DNA of 10,313 nt. It comes from Bacteroidota bacterium (lineage in GTDB: Bacteria > Bacteroidota > Bacteroidia > Flavobacteriales > Flavobacteriaceae). Of this stretch, positions 1 to 6,961 are shown piece after piece. Each line of letters opens with the position of its first letter. Within the stretch, counting starts at the first letter, position 1. Where the stretch lies: positions 1-10,313 of the forward strand of contig JAEWKB010000297.1 in NCBI GenBank assembly GCA_023386255.1. The letters run 5' to 3'. Below the pieces are notes generated by a model. That model saw only the letters and a list, made by a program, of their open reading frames with translations. It was not told where the DNA came from and did no database searches. Both the position numbers and the translations under genes were made by a program.

Positions 1-1214
1 GTTACAGGCTTATATGGACGGGAGTTAAATCCTATAACGCCCCGGTACTTAACACCACCACAACTCCAGATTCAATGGTTGGCGGTGCTACTGATAATAA
101 TTTTCTGTTTGCGAAGGGAGACATGAAAATTATAACGCCAACATTTGATATGGTTGCCGGTACATCCTACTCCTTCAGCGTTATGGGAAGAAAAGAATAT
201 GCATATAATAATTCAACATTTGTACGTGTAGAAACCGGCAGAGGAAACGCCATATTTAACATGGAAACCAAATTGTCTGCCCAAAATCCTAACTTTAATG
301 ATTTGGAATACAAGCCCATTAAATTTGTTTTCACACCTTTAGTTTCAGGCAAGTATGCATTTCAGGCACGAATTACGACTGGTACTGGCTCAGGCTTCTT
401 CCTTGATGATTTTGCGGTTAAAGAAGGCTATAACAGTTCGATTACAAACAATAATGCATCTTATAACTTTAATGGCGGACTGAACGATGCGATTTTACTT
501 GAAGGCACAGAAAACACAACAATTTCGGTGGCAGGAAATGTAGATGGGTACATTAATATGGGTGGCGGAATAAATAGTGATATATGGGTAGATGAACAAA
601 ATACCGGAGGAAGGATTCTTTTTAACACAAACCCAACCGAACTATGGACTAAAAATGAAAACTTTATTACCAAGATCAACATGAAGGTTAATGCTTCTAA
701 CATGTCTGGCTTGTACATGAACTTTAAGCTAAAGCAAACATATGCTACTAATAATGAGGAATCATTATTCCGTGTTGTGGTAAATGGAAGTGTGATTGGA
801 AATGTGATTGTTCCGTCACAAGCTGAAAATAACTATACCACCTATCAATTTAACCTCTCACCTTTTGTAGGCAGCGATATCAGAATCTCGCTTCAGCATT
901 TAGGGAAGAGCATTGCCGATAAAGCACAAGTTGATGATATTAACTTTACTGAAACAGCCATATTAGCTAATGAGGACAATCTAATTGGTAGTCTTAAAAT
1001 ATATCCTAACCCGGCAACAGATATGGTTACTTTATATTCAGATGATAATATTTCATCAGTTGAAATACTAAATGTAAGTGGTCAGCAGTTATATAACGCA
1101 AAGTATAATACTAATTCATTAACGCTGGATATTTCAGCCTACAGTGCGGGAATGTATTTTATAAGGGTACACTCAGAGGGAAGACATAAGACATATAAAA
1201 TTATAAAGAATTAA
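1..1214 (+). CDS. T9SS-sorted surface/secreted protein with two jelly-roll (cleaved adhesin / choice-of-anchor-like) modules, 5' partial
   Basis: The frame is already open at the window's left edge (first full codon at base 3) with no stop before the ATG at 75, so the gene starts upstream and about 403 residues are visible. Numbering from the ATG at 75, residues 305-379 form a T9SS type A sorting domain: a YPNPATD motif at 310-316, then VEILNVSGQ, then LDISAYSAGMYFIRV, ending in basic KIIKN. In the family this tail directs export across the outer membrane by the type IX system and is removed at the surface. Before it lie two similar-sized beta-rich modules, each ending in an acidic signature (FFLDDFAVKE and AQVDDINFTE). 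This resembles cleaved-adhesin, MAM or carbohydrate-binding jelly rolls. No catalytic motif is visible; an enzymatic domain could lie in the missing N-terminal part. The stop overlaps the next start (TAATG). Sorting domain very likely, module identity moderate, substrate unknown. Confidence 0.85.
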   Translation, partial: YRLIWTGVKSYNAPVLNTTTTPDSMVGGATDNNFLFAKGDMKIITPTFDMVAGTSYSFSVMGRKEYAYNNSTFVRVETGRGNAIFNMETKLSAQNPNFNDLEYKPIKFVFTPLVSGKYAFQARITTGTGSGFFLDDFAVKEGYNSSITNNNASYNFNGGLNDAILLEGTENTTISVAGNVDGYINMGGGINSDIWVDEQNTGGRILFNTNPTELWTKNENFITKINMKVNASNMSGLYMNFKLKQTYATNNEESLFRVVVNGSVIGNVIVPSQAENNYTTYQFNLSPFVGSDIRISLQHLGKSIADKAQVDDINFTETAILANEDNLIGSLKIYPNPATDMVTLYSDDNISSVEILNVSGQQLYNAKYNTNSLTLDISAYSAGMYFIRVHSEGRHKTYKIIKN

Positions 1215-2128
1215 TGAGGATAATTAAATTATTACTGCTGGCCATAATTTTAGGCATTACATCTGCCGCCAATGCGCAGGGTGGCTGGAAACTGAGGAAG
1301 ATTGATAATTTTGAATCGAAATTTGTTACGTCACGCAATGTAGAGATATGGCTGCCGCAACAATATTTTGAAAGTGAGGATAAAAAATTCCCCGTACTAT
1401 ACATGCACGACGGGCAGAACGTTTTTGATCCTGTAACTTCAAGCTTTGGCACTGCCTGGGAAGCGGATGCCACAGCTGAAAAAATGATAAACGAGGGCAA
1501 AGTAAAGCCTTTTATCATAGTAACATCATGGTGCACTGATAAGCGATATGCCGAATACTTCCCTGAGAAAGCAGCTAAATACTTTACCAAAGAGGACCTG
1601 GATAACATTGCTAAATCTAAGCAGCAAACAGGGCCTTTGGACGAAGAACTGCTGGGAGATGAATATCTTAAGTTCCTTACATCGGAACTTAAACCTTATG
1701 TTGATGAGAACTTTAGAACGCTAACTGATGCTAAAAATACTTCTATTTGCGGAAGCTCGATGGGAGGCCTGATCTCTCTGTATGCAATCTGCGAATATCC
1801 TGAAGTATTCGGGCAGGCTGCCTGTGTATCAACACACTGGCCATTGTTGTTCGATAATACTTTCATGGGCCCTTCGGAAGCCGTACGAAAGTACATGGCT
1901 GCAAAACTACCATCGCCTGCAAACCACCGCATTTATTTTGATTATGGTACCGAAACACTGGATCAGTATTACGAGGTACATCAGAAAAAAGTTGATGCCA
2001 TTATGGCCTCTAAGGGTTATAAGAAAGGCAAGAATTGGGTTACACGCAAATTTGAAGGTGCTGAGCACAGTGAAAAATCATGGCAGTTGCGGATGGATGT
2101 GATATTTAGTTTCTTGTATGGCAAGTAA
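1214..2128 (+). CDS. Secreted alpha/beta-hydrolase, esterase D / enterochelin esterase-like family (PF00756 type)
   Basis: A 304-residue exported serine hydrolase. Residues 1-21 are a Sec signal peptide (basic MRIIK, hydrophobic LLLLAIILGI, cleavage likely after ANA at 21, before Gln22). The mature part carries the family marker MHDGQN (64-69), the nucleophile elbow GSSMGG (180-185, Ser182), an acidic loop DYGTETLD (243-250, Asp250 a likely catalytic acid) and GAEHSEKSW with His285. These fit the Ser-Asp-His triad of the putative-esterase family, which includes enterochelin esterase Fes/IroE-like and feruloyl- or acetyl-xylan-esterase-like enzymes. Substrate cannot be read from sequence; a periplasmic ester, siderophore or glycan ester is possible. 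The ATG shares one base with the upstream stop (TAATG), and the 3' end overlaps the methyltransferase gene by 11 bp, which suggests translational coupling. Length is normal for the family. Confidence 0.88.
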   Translation: MRIIKLLLLAIILGITSAANAQGGWKLRKIDNFESKFVTSRNVEIWLPQQYFESEDKKFPVLYMHDGQNVFDPVTSSFGTAWEADATAEKMINEGKVKPFIIVTSWCTDKRYAEYFPEKAAKYFTKEDLDNIAKSKQQTGPLDEELLGDEYLKFLTSELKPYVDENFRTLTDAKNTSICGSSMGGLISLYAICEYPEVFGQAACVSTHWPLLFDNTFMGPSEAVRKYMAAKLPSPANHRIYFDYGTETLDQYYEVHQKKVDAIMASKGYKKGKNWVTRKFEGAEHSEKSWQLRMDVIFSFLYGK

Positions 2129-2777
2129 GCTGAGTGAAAACGAACTGCAACAGCTGGCTGCACAATTGCGGTGCCCGGAAGGCGATGAAGGCCTGAAGGT
2201 GGCCGAACTGATGAACGTGTCTAACGCAAATATTATTGACAAAACAATTGCCTCACTCAACATTCGGTCAGGAGATAAAATAGTAGAGATTGGCCCGGGT
2301 AATGCAGCACATGTTGAAGAACTGTTAAATAGCGTAGCTAATCTTACTTATTGCGGAGTAGATATCTCAGCAACTATGGTGGCTGAAGCTGTAATAAGGT
2401 ATAAAGAATTTGCCAATACCTCATTTCACCTGACAGATGGAAAAACATTGCCTTTTGAATACGGTGCTTTTTCTAAAGCTTATACTGTAAATACAATTTA
2501 TTTTTGGGAAGACGCACAGGCTTATGCCAAAGAAATTGCACGTGTAATTAATTCCGGAGGTATATTTTCTATCGGTTTCATACCTAAACGTGTCATGCAG
2601 AAGATACCTTTTGCAAAATATGGCTTTACCATGTACGATGAAACTGAAGTAAGGCATATTTTGGAAGCATCAGGGTTTAAAGTTATAGATGAAGTTACAG
2701 AAAAAGAACACATTGCCGGTACAACAGGCGAGCTTATTGAACGGGAATTTGTGGTGGTAACAGCACAAAAAGTTTAA
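2118..2777 (+). CDS. Class I SAM-dependent methyltransferase (Methyltransf_11/25 type)
   Basis: A 219-residue cytosolic protein without signal peptide or membrane segment. It shows the Rossmann-fold methyltransferase order: motif I VEIGPGNAA (56-64) for the SAM loop, the motif II acidic residue in CGVDIS (Asp82), DGKTLPF (107-113) in the post-II region, NTIYFW (125-130) at the motif IV strand, and the NSGGIF turn (145-150). These features resemble UbiE/MenG-like or other small-molecule methyltransferases, but no acceptor-specific motif is visible and the substrate is unknown. A menaquinone role is tempting because menE is nearby, but that gene lies on the other strand beyond the peptidase and the link is weak. 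The start ATG lies inside the esterase's last codons (11-bp overlap in another frame), so the two are probably coupled. Confidence 0.85.
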   Translation: MASKLSENELQQLAAQLRCPEGDEGLKVAELMNVSNANIIDKTIASLNIRSGDKIVEIGPGNAAHVEELLNSVANLTYCGVDISATMVAEAVIRYKEFANTSFHLTDGKTLPFEYGAFSKAYTVNTIYFWEDAQAYAKEIARVINSGGIFSIGFIPKRVMQKIPFAKYGFTMYDETEVRHILEASGFKVIDEVTEKEHIAGTTGELIEREFVVVTAQKV

Positions 2778-2832
2778 AGATGTTGTAACTTTTTCTTACA
2801 TTTTACCACTTATTGAAAAACAACTATTCCGC

Positions 2833-4452
2833 ATGAAAAAAGTAGTGTTATTCTTCGCTTTAAGTATTATCGGAACTTATAATGTGTCCGCCCAATATAC
2901 CCGCAGAGACAGCCTGCAGGGAGGTTTGAGGCCGGAGCGTACCAGTTTTGACGTGCAGCGCTATGACCTGAACATAAAGCTAGACCCTGAGAAACGCTTC
3001 ATATCAGGATATAATGACATTACTTTTAAGGTGGTTGAAAATACAAAACGCATCCAGCTGGACCTGTTTGAGAACATGAGTGTAGACAGCATTGTGCTGA
3101 ACAATAAGAAGCTGGCGTACAAGCGCGATAATGATGCTGTTTTCATATCTTTTCCTGAAGCGATTAAAAAAGGTACAGAGCAGCAGCTTCGGTTTTATTA
3201 TTCAGGCAAGCCGAAAGTAGCCCGAAATGCGCCTTGGGACGGAGGATTTGTTTTTAAAAAAGACAATAACGGCAAACACTGGATAGGTGTGGCGGTACAG
3301 GGCACCGGTGCAAGCCTTTGGTACCCCGTAAAAGACCACCAGACTGATGAGCCAGAACGCGGCGCATCAATAAAAGTGGCTGTACCAAATGGATTAATGA
3401 ACGTGTCGAACGGGCGGATGACCGGCAGCGAAAAACTTAAAGATGGCTACACCCGTTGGGACTGGGAAGTAAAAAACCCTATAAACAATTATACAATTAC
3501 GCTGAATGTGGCTGATTACGCCCACATACACGACAACCATAACGGGCTGGACATAGACTATTATGTGCTGCGCTACAACGAAGCCAAAGCACGCAAGCAT
3601 TTTGAAGAAGTAAAGCCAATGCTGGATTGCTTTGAATCGAAGTTTGGTAAATACCCTTTTTATGAAGATAGCTATAAATTAGTTGAAACCCCATATCTGG
3701 GCATGGAGCACCAAAGTGCTGTGGCTTACGGCAATAACTTCAAAAAAGGTTACATGGGCTATGACATGACCGGGACGGAAATAGGCATGCTGTTTGACTA
3801 TATTACCATACACGAAAGCGGCCACGAGTGGTTTGGCAACAGCATAACATCTAAAGATATTGCTGATATGTGGATTCATGAAGGCTTTACCACCTACTCT
3901 GAAACCGTGTATGTAGAGTGCCGCTACGGCTATGATAAAGCAATGCAATACATTACCGGCCAGCGTGCCAGTGTTATGAACGCTAAACCTGTAATAGGAG
4001 TTTTTGGGGTAAATAAAGAAGGCTCACAGGATATGTATTACAAAGGTGCCCTTATGCTTAATACATTAAGGCATGTAATAAACAATGATGAAAAGTGGTG
4101 GGCTATGATTCTGAAATATTGCGAAACCTATAAAAAACAGGTTATTGATACTGAAACAGTTGTAAGTTTCTTTAATAAAGAAAGCGGCCTTAACCTTACG
4201 TCAATTTTTAACCAATACCTGCGTTATAAAGCTGTGCCGGTGCTGCAACTAAGAATGAACGGAAATACTTTTGAATACCGCTGGAAAACGGATGTAGCTG
4301 ACTTTAAAATGCCAGTTGAAGTAGCGGCCGGAAATAATACAGTGAGGTTAAATGCAACAAACAACTGGCAGAAAGCAACTGTAAATATTGATAACCTTTC
4401 GGCAGTGCAGGTACCCCGTACTAAATTTTATATTATGACGGAAACACTTTAG
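2833..4452 (+). CDS. Exported M1-family zinc metallopeptidase (aminopeptidase N-like)
   Basis: A 539-residue gluzincin. MKKVVLFFALSIIGTYNVSA is a signal peptide cleaved before Gln21, placing the enzyme in the periplasm or beyond. Residues about 35-235 form the N-terminal beta domain. The catalytic domain carries GMEHQ (290-294, replacing the classic GxMEN exopeptidase motif), HESGH (327-331) with zinc ligands His327 and His331 and general base Glu328, and the third ligand Glu350 in WIHEGF at the expected HEXXH-x18-E spacing. Tyr402 in MYYKG is the likely transition-state tyrosine. It should release N-terminal residues from peptides. It is shorter than E. coli PepN (about 870 aa) and lacks the large helical C-terminal domain, ending instead in a short beta segment. 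The start is 55 bp after the methyltransferase stop. I see no convincing promoter or terminator in the gap, so co-transcription is possible. Its stop overlaps the convergent menE stop. Confidence 0.92.
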   Translation: MKKVVLFFALSIIGTYNVSAQYTRRDSLQGGLRPERTSFDVQRYDLNIKLDPEKRFISGYNDITFKVVENTKRIQLDLFENMSVDSIVLNNKKLAYKRDNDAVFISFPEAIKKGTEQQLRFYYSGKPKVARNAPWDGGFVFKKDNNGKHWIGVAVQGTGASLWYPVKDHQTDEPERGASIKVAVPNGLMNVSNGRMTGSEKLKDGYTRWDWEVKNPINNYTITLNVADYAHIHDNHNGLDIDYYVLRYNEAKARKHFEEVKPMLDCFESKFGKYPFYEDSYKLVETPYLGMEHQSAVAYGNNFKKGYMGYDMTGTEIGMLFDYITIHESGHEWFGNSITSKDIADMWIHEGFTTYSETVYVECRYGYDKAMQYITGQRASVMNAKPVIGVFGVNKEGSQDMYYKGALMLNTLRHVINNDEKWWAMILKYCETYKKQVIDTETVVSFFNKESGLNLTSIFNQYLRYKAVPVLQLRMNGNTFEYRWKTDVADFKMPVEVAAGNNTVRLNATNNWQKATVNIDNLSAVQVPRTKFYIMTETL

Positions 4453-5495
4453 GCTGTTGCTGCGCTTTTATCGCGTATCACTTTACCTGATTCGGTTTCA
4501 GTAAACTTATCAATAAACTGTATTTGTTTGGGCTTTTCAAATTTGCCCAGCTTTCCAAATATTGCATTATCAATATCGTAGGGTTCCCCTTCAACAAACA
4601 AAACAAGCTTTTCGCCAAGTTCTTCATCGGGTATGCCCTTTACAAAATAACGGCGGTCAATCTTGCCTGATAACTTCTCCTCTATCTGCTCAGGAAAAAG
4701 CTTCACGCCTCCGCTGTTTATCACATTGTCATGCCTTCCAAGCCAGATGAAATGCTTATCATCTACAATCTGTACTACATCGTTAGTCACCACAGGCTCA
4801 TCACAAATAGCATAAGCATCAATAACTAGGCAGTGGCGCTCATCTTCACTAATAGTAACATTAGGCAAAACAGTAAATGCTTCCTCCCCTACCCGTTTTG
4901 CCGCAATATGGGTAATAGTCTCTGTCATTCCATAGGTTTCATATATTTCAGTAGGCACCTGCTGCAGCTTTGCAGAGAGGGCGCTGCTCACCTTTGCACC
5001 ACCTAATATCAGTTTCTTTACCTGCCCTAGCTTATCAATAGAATGCTGTGCCTGTAGCGGCACCATGGCAGCAAAATCATATTGTGTATCGTTCCTGTCC
5101 AGCGGATTTGAAGACGGCGCCACCAAGTCCATATCCCACCCCAGTATAAATGCCCTTACAAGCATCATCTTACCTGCCACGTATTGTGTTGGCAGGCAGT
5201 GTAAAACTTTAATACCAGCCTGGAGGTCAAAAAACGTTCCGGTAGCCAGCGCCGAATTTACCATAGCCTGCTTACTTATCCTGATGGGTTTTGGCGCTCC
5301 CGTAGTACCTGATGTATGCATATCAATATACGGCTCTTTATCAAACCAGTACATAAGGAAATCACCTACTGCCCTCTCAAAAGGCTCACCTTCTTTTATA
5401 AAAGTATACGCTATGCGCAGCAGGTCATCTTCTGTAAGATGAAAGCCATTGAGCTTAAAATTGGGGTGCACAAAGTGGTAATCAGGATTATTCAT
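4449..5495 (-). CDS. menE: o-succinylbenzoate-CoA ligase (AMP-binding, menaquinone biosynthesis)
   Basis: A 348-residue ANL-superfamily adenylate-forming enzyme, predicted to activate o-succinylbenzoate with ATP and CoA in the menaquinone pathway. Numbering from the ATG at 5495: phosphate-binding loop TSGTTGAPKP (61-70), YETYGMTET (185-193), WLGRHDNVINSGG (251-263) at the hinge and C-domain entry, and ESGKVIR with the likely catalytic lysine Lys338. The LHCLPTQYVAGKMMLVRA stretch and the reduced length (usual ANL enzymes exceed 450 aa) match my memory of short Bacteroidota MenE proteins. The frame is open to an ATG at 5525, but the start at 5495 (MNNPDYHF) is preferred because it overlaps the upstream CPBP gene by only 8 bp and begins where the homology-like N-terminus begins. 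The 3' end overlaps the M1 peptidase stop tail to tail. A different acyl-CoA ligase is less likely. Confidence 0.85.
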   Translation of the reverse strand: MNNPDYHFVHPNFKLNGFHLTEDDLLRIAYTFIKEGEPFERAVGDFLMYWFDKEPYIDMHTSGTTGAPKPIRISKQAMVNSALATGTFFDLQAGIKVLHCLPTQYVAGKMMLVRAFILGWDMDLVAPSSNPLDRNDTQYDFAAMVPLQAQHSIDKLGQVKKLILGGAKVSSALSAKLQQVPTEIYETYGMTETITHIAAKRVGEEAFTVLPNVTISEDERHCLVIDAYAICDEPVVTNDVVQIVDDKHFIWLGRHDNVINSGGVKLFPEQIEEKLSGKIDRRYFVKGIPDEELGEKLVLFVEGEPYDIDNAIFGKLGKFEKPKQIQFIDKFTETESGKVIRDKSAATA

Positions 5496-6447
5496 TGCCG
5501 GTAAGTGTTTGGTTAACGGTAACATCAGGTAGCGGCTCTACCCTGCCTGTCAGCTTTTCTTTCCAGGAGTGCCAGCCATATTTTTTACTGAAGATAAGCA
5601 AAATTAGCGGGTATATAACCAGTAGCGGTATAAAAATATCCCAACTTGCAGAGGGTTCAGAAATATCCTTAAAAACAGAATATGTCTGCAATGCTGAATA
5701 ATCAGCAGTAACAAGTAAGGCAGCAATTAAATTATTCGCAGCGTGAAAACCAAGTGCCAGCTCTGTGCCTTCATCCATAAGTGTAAGTATGCCTAAAAAT
5801 AGACCTGTGCCAATATAATATACAGAAACTATATACCCCATCTTTCCAACTTCAGGATTGGCAAGGTGCAGTGCCCCGAAACTAATTGAAGTAACAAGCA
5901 AAGGCACCCAACGGTTTCTTGCAAGCCCTGCAAAGCCCTGCATGAGGTAACCACGGAAAAGCAATTCTTCCAGCGATGTCTGGATGGGTATCATCACTAT
6001 GGCGATGATTGCCAGAATGAGGAATGGCACCAGGTTGAACTGAAGTATAAAACTTTCAGGGTCAATAAAATAAAACAATACAGTTGTAGCTGCCGAGAAG
6101 GTACCCCATAACACGAAAGCAAAGAAAAACCTGCCCCAATCGACCTTTGCACGGCTGGTTACAATCTCTTTAAACTTTTGATTATGAATTGTCTTAACAA
6201 CAATAAATAACGCCAGTAACGCTACTGCAAAAGAAAGAAGCAGCAGGAACAGCCCCAGGTTAAGGTCAAGGTAGCGTAGCATTTCTTCTTCTGTTTCGGG
6301 TATTCTCCCTCCTCCTGTCATGCTTTTTACAGCTACAGCAATACCCAAAGGCAACTGCCCAAGGAACATGCCCAAAATAACTATTATAAATCCAACTATA
6401 TACTTCCAGAACTTATTATCGGGTTTGAGTGACTGTGCTAAAAACAT
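5488..6447 (-). CDS. CPBP (Abi/CAAX-like) family intramembrane protease
   Basis: A 319-residue polytopic membrane protein with roughly eight hydrophobic segments (about 15-38, 64-86, 108-128, 139-158, 180-196, 206-224, 232-247 and 270-287). The three CPBP signatures are present: EELLFRG (160-166; Glu160, Glu161, Arg165), FGALH (190-194; His194) and HAANN (235-239; His235, Asn239). These residues form the glutamate-dependent intramembrane catalytic site known from Rce1-like proteases. The substrate is unknown; bacterial relatives include bacteriocin self-immunity and membrane-protein-processing proteins. No peptide pheromone or bacteriocin gene is visible here. The last codons contain the menE start (8-bp overlap), so it leads a two-gene operon; why a protease would be coupled to menaquinone synthesis is unclear. 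The ATG at 6447 begins a short cytosolic leader before the first membrane segment. Confidence 0.88.
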   Translation of the reverse strand: MFLAQSLKPDNKFWKYIVGFIIVILGMFLGQLPLGIAVAVKSMTGGGRIPETEEEMLRYLDLNLGLFLLLLSFAVALLALFIVVKTIHNQKFKEIVTSRAKVDWGRFFFAFVLWGTFSAATTVLFYFIDPESFILQFNLVPFLILAIIAIVMIPIQTSLEELLFRGYLMQGFAGLARNRWVPLLVTSISFGALHLANPEVGKMGYIVSVYYIGTGLFLGILTLMDEGTELALGFHAANNLIAALLVTADYSALQTYSVFKDISEPSASWDIFIPLLVIYPLILLIFSKKYGWHSWKEKLTGRVEPLPDVTVNQTLTGNE

Positions 6448-6492
6448 TGAAGTTGCCGTGTTAATTAAACTTTTATTACGACTAAGTTACTC

Positions 6493-6524
6493 CAAATTTT
6501 AAATTATTATGGCTTTCTTTGCAA
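6493..6524 (-). promoter_or_regulatory. Possible Bacteroidota-type promoter for the CPBP-menE pair
   Basis: Read on the minus strand, a TTG (complement of 6522-6524) is followed after about 20 bases by TAAAATTTG (complement of 6493-6501). This resembles the Bacteroidota sigma-A pattern TTG-N17-23-TAnnTTTG, but with one extra base inside the -7 element. Transcription would start roughly 40 bases before the CPBP ATG at 6447. This is an imperfect match in an AT-rich divergent intergenic region, so chance is a serious alternative. Confidence 0.25.
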
Positions 6525-6534
6525 AAAGAATGCA

Positions 6535-6876
6535 ATGATCACCATCTACCACAACCCCCGTTGCAGTAAATCACGCGAAGGCTTGCAATTACTGGAACTT
6601 CAGGAAAAACCCTTCACAGTTGTAAAGTATCTGGACAATAATTTGACCAAAGAAGAGCTTGTTAACATCATAACTATTTTAGGCATCAGGCCAATGGAGC
6701 TGGTACGGCAAAAAGAAACGGTATGGATTGAAAATTACAAAGGTAAAAACCTGACTGACAAAGATGTAATTGATGCCATGCTTGAGCATCCGCAGCTGAT
6801 AGAGCGGCCGATTGTAATTAATAACAATAAGGGGGTAATAGCCAGGCCTGCTGAGCGAATTAACGAGATCCTGTGA
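6535..6876 (+). CDS. arsC: ArsC family (glutaredoxin-type) arsenate reductase-like protein
   Basis: A 113-residue thioredoxin-fold protein, full length for the family. It has the N-terminal active-site sequence HNPRCSKSR (6-14) with catalytic Cys10, a helix with GIRPMELVRQKE (50-61, Arg58), and the conserved ERPIV (90-94, Arg91) and ARPAERI (103-109, Arg104). The three arginines match the oxyanion-binding arginines of plasmid R773 ArsC (Arg60, Arg94, Arg107). The predicted reaction is glutaredoxin-coupled reduction of arsenate to arsenite. However, no arsenite exporter, ArsR repressor or other ars gene is present, so a housekeeping role like that of the poorly understood YffB/Spx relatives is possible. 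The start is the second of two close ATGs; the first, at 6530, runs into a stop after two codons. It is divergent from the CPBP gene across 87 bp. Confidence 0.87.
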   Translation: MITIYHNPRCSKSREGLQLLELQEKPFTVVKYLDNNLTKEELVNIITILGIRPMELVRQKETVWIENYKGKNLTDKDVIDAMLEHPQLIERPIVINNNKGVIARPAERINEIL

Positions 6877-6961
6877 ATTAACAAATCTTTAACAACGCTT
6901 CATTAAACATTTTGACGTTTTATGCGTCTAACAATAATTGTATAAACAACCTTTTTATTTC

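Noticed and set aside
2778..2832. TACATTTT at 2797-2804 as a promoter -7 element for the M1 peptidase
   Set aside because: It resembles TAnnTTTG, but the only nearby TTG (2783-2785) is about 11 bases upstream, too close for the usual 17-23 base spacing.
5496..5525. Ten-residue N-terminal extension of MenE from the ATG at 5525
   Set aside because: It would increase overlap with the CPBP gene to 38 bp; the ATG at 5495 gives a compact 8-bp overlap and a more family-like N-terminus.
6938..6961. TTG start eight codons upstream of the receptor ATG
   Set aside because: The signal peptide begins cleanly at the ATG at 6962, and the extra residues (YKQPFYF) do not fit its N-terminal region.
6877..6961. 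Promoter or hairpin upstream of the receptor (GACG…CGTC near 6913-6929)
   Set aside because: The stem is only 4 bp and no well-spaced TTG/TAnnTTTG pair is visible, so it cannot be distinguished from chance.
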